DNA from: Sialis fuliginosa
Lineage: Eukaryota > Arthropoda > Insecta > Megaloptera > Sialidae
Assembly (NCBI GenBank): GCA_961205875.1
Contig: OY540817.1
Coordinates: 13,055,001-13,119,000 of the forward strand
Direction of reading: 5' to 3'
DNA length: 64,000 nt
The notes under the pieces are model-generated. The model worked only from the letters and a program-made list of their open reading frames with translations. It searched no databases and had not been told where the DNA came from. The translations under genes and the position numbers were made by a program. How positions within the stretch are numbered: the stretch's first letter is position 1; each line of letters starts with the position of its first letter. Shown here piece after piece: positions 61,135-64,000 of this stretch.

Positions 61135-62085
61135 TACTCATAGTTAATGCCAAATAGAAAATCTGATAATTTTTATTTGTTTTTATGATCAAAAATGTAT
61201 ATATTTATTCAGCTAGGTATACACATAATTTTTTAATTAATCACTTCATTGAATAATAATATATGAATAATTATCATGAAATTATTCATGCTACTACCAA
61301 TTGTAACTTTTATTTTAATTTTAATTGAACAATAAATTATGAGAATATCTTTTTCGATATTGATTTTAATATAGCTGAATGTAAATCAATCATTTGTCAA
61401 GTTTTATGTTTTTTATTTATTTTTTAAATGTGTATACAGTTTCAATTTATTATAAATAGTATTTGATGAATTTAGAACCCAAAAAGGATTAACTTGATGT
61501 ATATATTATTTTATGATTTTAATATCAAATTATAAAATAATAAATAATAAATATGTATGCATGCCAAAATTATAATTTATTATTGAGTTAAAATTTACAT
61601 TTTTAAACTCTATAAGATATGCTAAATTCTACGGCAAACGGAAACTCTTAGAATGCGAATAATATAGCAAATAATTACAAATAAATAATTTCTGTACCTA
61701 CTGTATTAAATTATTATGAATTTCCCATGCAAAATCAATTTAAAAATAAAAAGTTTAGTGTTTTCTCATACGGTATATTCTGCAAATAGACATTATATCT
61801 TTTTATAAAGGAATATTTTACTAAACATTTGCAATTTATTTTGTATGTTGTAATTGTTTCCTACAATAGTCTAAAAAAAACTACAACTTTTGCGTTACAT
61901 GTATCATTCGGAAGATATTAAAAAAAAAAACTAAATTTTGGGATATCACCCCCATTTCCACCAGATTTTAATATTGTCTATTAGCTAGGTCCAAACAAAC
62001 ACAGCATCATAAAATTTATTTGATATCAGTTCATGAGTTATAGACGTGATAAGGATTTAGGGAACATACACGTTTGAAAAGTATT
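61135..62085. other. AT-rich DNA, nothing recognised
   Basis: About 950 bp, nearly all A/T between 61200 and 61600. No gene. Confidence 0.55.
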
Positions 62086-62183
62086 TACCTGAAAAAGAAA
62101 GATCAAGTAAAAAAATTGAAATCGGAGACCAACAATTTGTCTTGTTACAGAAATGATCACTTAGCTTCCTCCTATCCTTTGTA
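62086..62183 (+). repeat. Five-copy dispersed repeat, copy 5
   Basis: 'tacctgaaaaagaaagatca', 'attgaaatcggagaccaaca' and 'aaatgatcacttagcttcct' follow the family order. Confidence 0.7.
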
Positions 62184-62391
62184 TATAAAAAGAAAACAAC
62201 TTACGTTTAGATCTAAACTTACTATCAAATGGCATAAATAAACAACACATTTGATTATTTGAAAAGTATTCGACATATGCAATTAAAATAACCATTTTCA
62301 ATTTAGTACTATTAAACTAATCATTTCAATTCAAAAATTTCATAAATTAGTACAGATTTTTGTCGCAAGAGCAACCGAAAATCAATTTTGG

Positions 62392-62610
62392 TCAAAATAA
62401 ATTTTTATACTCAACTGAAATAAGTAAGACTACTGGCCCGCGAGTAAGTTTAATATTTAATCCGGACCTCTTATGGTTTTCCTGTCCCGCTTTGACGGAG
62501 ATTGAGATACCTGGGAGAATAATTTGTTGAACCAAGAGATTCGACGTTGCTAAATTCCTGATGACGACCCTTGTAAACTTCATTAAGGGACAGGGTTGTT
62601 ATCAAGGGGT
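62392..62610. other. GC-richer patch with a 63-codon minus frame, unrecognised
   Basis: A minus-strand frame (62392-62583) reads MKFTRVVIRNLATSNLL then VQQIILPGISISVKAG and onward. No family recognised. 'gctttgacggagattgagat' shares its 13-base core with 23521-23533. 'cctgtccc' and 'gggacagg' form a distant inverted pair. Could be a transposon scrap or a small exon. Confidence 0.25.
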
Positions 62611-62820
62611 AAGACTATAGTAAATATCGGAGTCAGTACATACACTAAGTGCTTGATCAAATAAAATAACAATACCCTGTACACTGTACATATTAGTATT
62701 CTTATACCCTAAAGAGTAAAAAAATGTATTACCTATTATTTATGTTCGATGTTATTTATTTTACCAGATATAGAAAATGTTCAGTCATATTTAATAAATA
62801 AATAAAAATAAATAATGAGT

Positions 62821-62969
62821 GCAAATTTAGCTCCCAGCTAACGCTATCTGCTAGGTATTAAATATAAATGACAACCACTCACAGATGTAGCCAATGATGC
62901 TTTAAAATATCGAGCAATTTCACAACAATTTGACTCCCAATATATAGCGTTAGCTGGAAGCAAATTTGC
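62821..62969. mobile_element. 149-bp MITE of the three-copy 'aacgctatctgc' family
   Basis: 'gcaaatttagctcccagcta' 'acgctat' (62821-62847) mirrors 'atagcgttagctggaagc' 'aaatttgc' (62944-62969) with one gap and two or three mismatches. The interior 'ctaggtattaaatataaatg' 'acaacc' matches 39248-39275. No clear target duplication. Non-coding. Confidence 0.65.
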
Positions 62970-63489
62970 GTTCAAATTCTATATAATACTGGGAATAAAA
63001 ACTAAAAACCGCTAATTTAATATATAAGGAAGATGATTATTCTATTATTTTTATAAGCGCTACAAATCAAACAGAATAACAAATGATAAAAGCCAACAAC
63101 AATTAAACTTTCAACTATTACGTCAAATCCCGAACTAATTTCATACAAAATGGAAATGTCAACAATGATACGGATTTAATTTGATTGTCCCCCTCTGAAC
63201 CAGATTTAAACCTACTTTGCCCTGTACAAATCTGCATTGCGTTGTACATTCATATACAGGAACGTATTTGCCACAAAATTACCTATATAATTAATGTCAA
63301 ATGCCACCAATCTGATCAAACAGAAACACAATGTCTTTAAAACAAATCGTAATAATTCTAAAGTAAAATTTTCAAAGGGTCCATATCAAATATTATAAGT
63401 AAAAATAATTTTGAGTAATTTCCCATTCTGTAATGTGACTGTACTATATTATTTCATGCAGTTATATTTTTCACGAAAACATTCGATAT
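62970..63489. other. AT-rich DNA, nothing recognised
   Basis: No gene or repeat partner. Confidence 0.5.
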
Positions 63490-63492
63490 TTA

Positions 63493-63772
63493 GGGTCGAT
63501 CCAGACTATCGAACCAGTCTCGGGTCGATCTCGCTCCAATCAAATATGAAATCATTCACACTATAAATAGGTATCGGTCAGGTCTCGGTCTAATCTATAT
63601 TAACCTGTTATGGATTATACCCATAATGTGAATAGGATCTTGTTTGTCTTCGATCATTATAGTACTGATTACTTAGTAAAGCGTGATCTAAACTTGAGCG
63701 ATAATGTATATACCATAAGATTTGATTGGACCGAAACCAGATCGAGACCAGCTCTATAGTCTGGATCGACCC
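63493..63772. mobile_element. PIF/Harbinger-type MITE with TTA duplication
   Basis: The ends 'gggtcgatccagactat' and 'atagtctggatcgaccc' are perfect over 17 bp and extend to about 54 bp with mismatches ('gatctcgctccaatcaaat' against 'atttgattggaccgaaacc'). TTA lies at 63490-63492 and 63773-63775, the PIF/Harbinger duplication. 280 bp with no transposase or MADF remnant. Subterminal 'tctcggtc' / 'gatcgagacc' words repeat near both ends. Confidence 0.88.
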
Positions 63773-63775
63773 TTA

Positions 63776-64000
63776 GAGAGCAGAAAGCAAGGCAGCGTCT
63801 AAAGCTTTCCAGACCGTTGGCATATAAATGAAAGCTGAAGCCCTTCTTGTAAAAATAAAGGGTGATATTAGTTTTAAAAAGTTGTGTCAGTTTATATGAT
63901 TAGTTTCAGATTACCAAAAAAATATAAAACGAAAATAAAATTAGTAATTTTAAATTATTTTAAAAACTTAAACTTTTTTATTTTTTATTTTGACACCTGT
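63776..64000. other. AT-rich right edge, nothing recognised
   Basis: A small GC rise at 63776-63830 ('agcaaggcagcgtctaaagc'), then A/T runs to the window end. No gene. Confidence 0.5.

Overview
This 64 kb window looks like AT-rich, gene-free euchromatin from an insect, most likely a moth or butterfly. The pointers to Lepidoptera are interspersed repeats I associate with lepidopteran genomes: the 'aaccgacttcaaaaaagga' family at about 5.9, 46.5 and 58.0 kb, the 'gtgcgagtcg...cgcg' family at 11.6, 32.6 and 39.1 kb, and non-autonomous Helitrons of the Lep1 kind. Reading both strands I find no host protein-coding exon that I can defend, no tRNA or rRNA, no CRISPR array and no long ORF (the longest, 124 codons, lies inside a non-coding repeat). 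The simplest reading is a large intron or intergenic desert. The left edge (about 1-250) is GC-richer and could be a 5' UTR or promoter, but nothing proves it.

Almost everything identifiable is transposable-element debris, mostly short DNA transposons without their own transposase. Best supported: a hAT MITE at 34277-34618 with a perfect 8-bp target duplication; a hAT with terminal repeats and a recognisable transposase C-terminus on the minus strand (8676-9451); a minus-strand Helitron with both ends intact (13675-14447) and a diverged sister copy (about 56390-56811); a PIF/Harbinger-type MITE flanked by TTA (63493-63772); a hAT MITE at 18710-18985; a TA-flanked MITE with 26-bp inverted ends (28311-28596); and a Harbinger-like derivative with a MADF-like remnant (about 3911-4432).

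Several families recur and can be compared inside the window: a six-copy MITE ending in 'taaggtactggcaccag' (7.5, 15.2, 21.8-22.1, 29.3, 38.0-38.6, 45.5-46.1 kb); a two-copy family with long inverted ends (22.8-23.2 and 60.6-61.1 kb); a five-copy short repeat (1.3, 12.9, 24.5, 59.6, 62.1 kb); and a three-copy family (13.1, 39.2, 62.8 kb). Three places show layered insertions: 25.3-25.6, 29.25-30.0 and 58.03-58.47 kb. The oddest single object is a near-perfect fold-back (two 77-bp arms, 41-bp loop) at 43362-43576, flanked by a 15-bp direct repeat, which is too long for the common MITE classes.

I found no convincing new biological system. The value of the window is as a well-bracketed record of MITE and Helitron activity plus a few GC-richer anonymous patches (about 28.85-29.06, 37.5-37.65, 41.04-41.18, 52.2-52.44, 62.44-62.6 kb) that transcript or cross-species data could sort into exons, regulatory DNA or unrecognised repeats. 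All family assignments rest on motifs read by eye; no alignment or database search was run.
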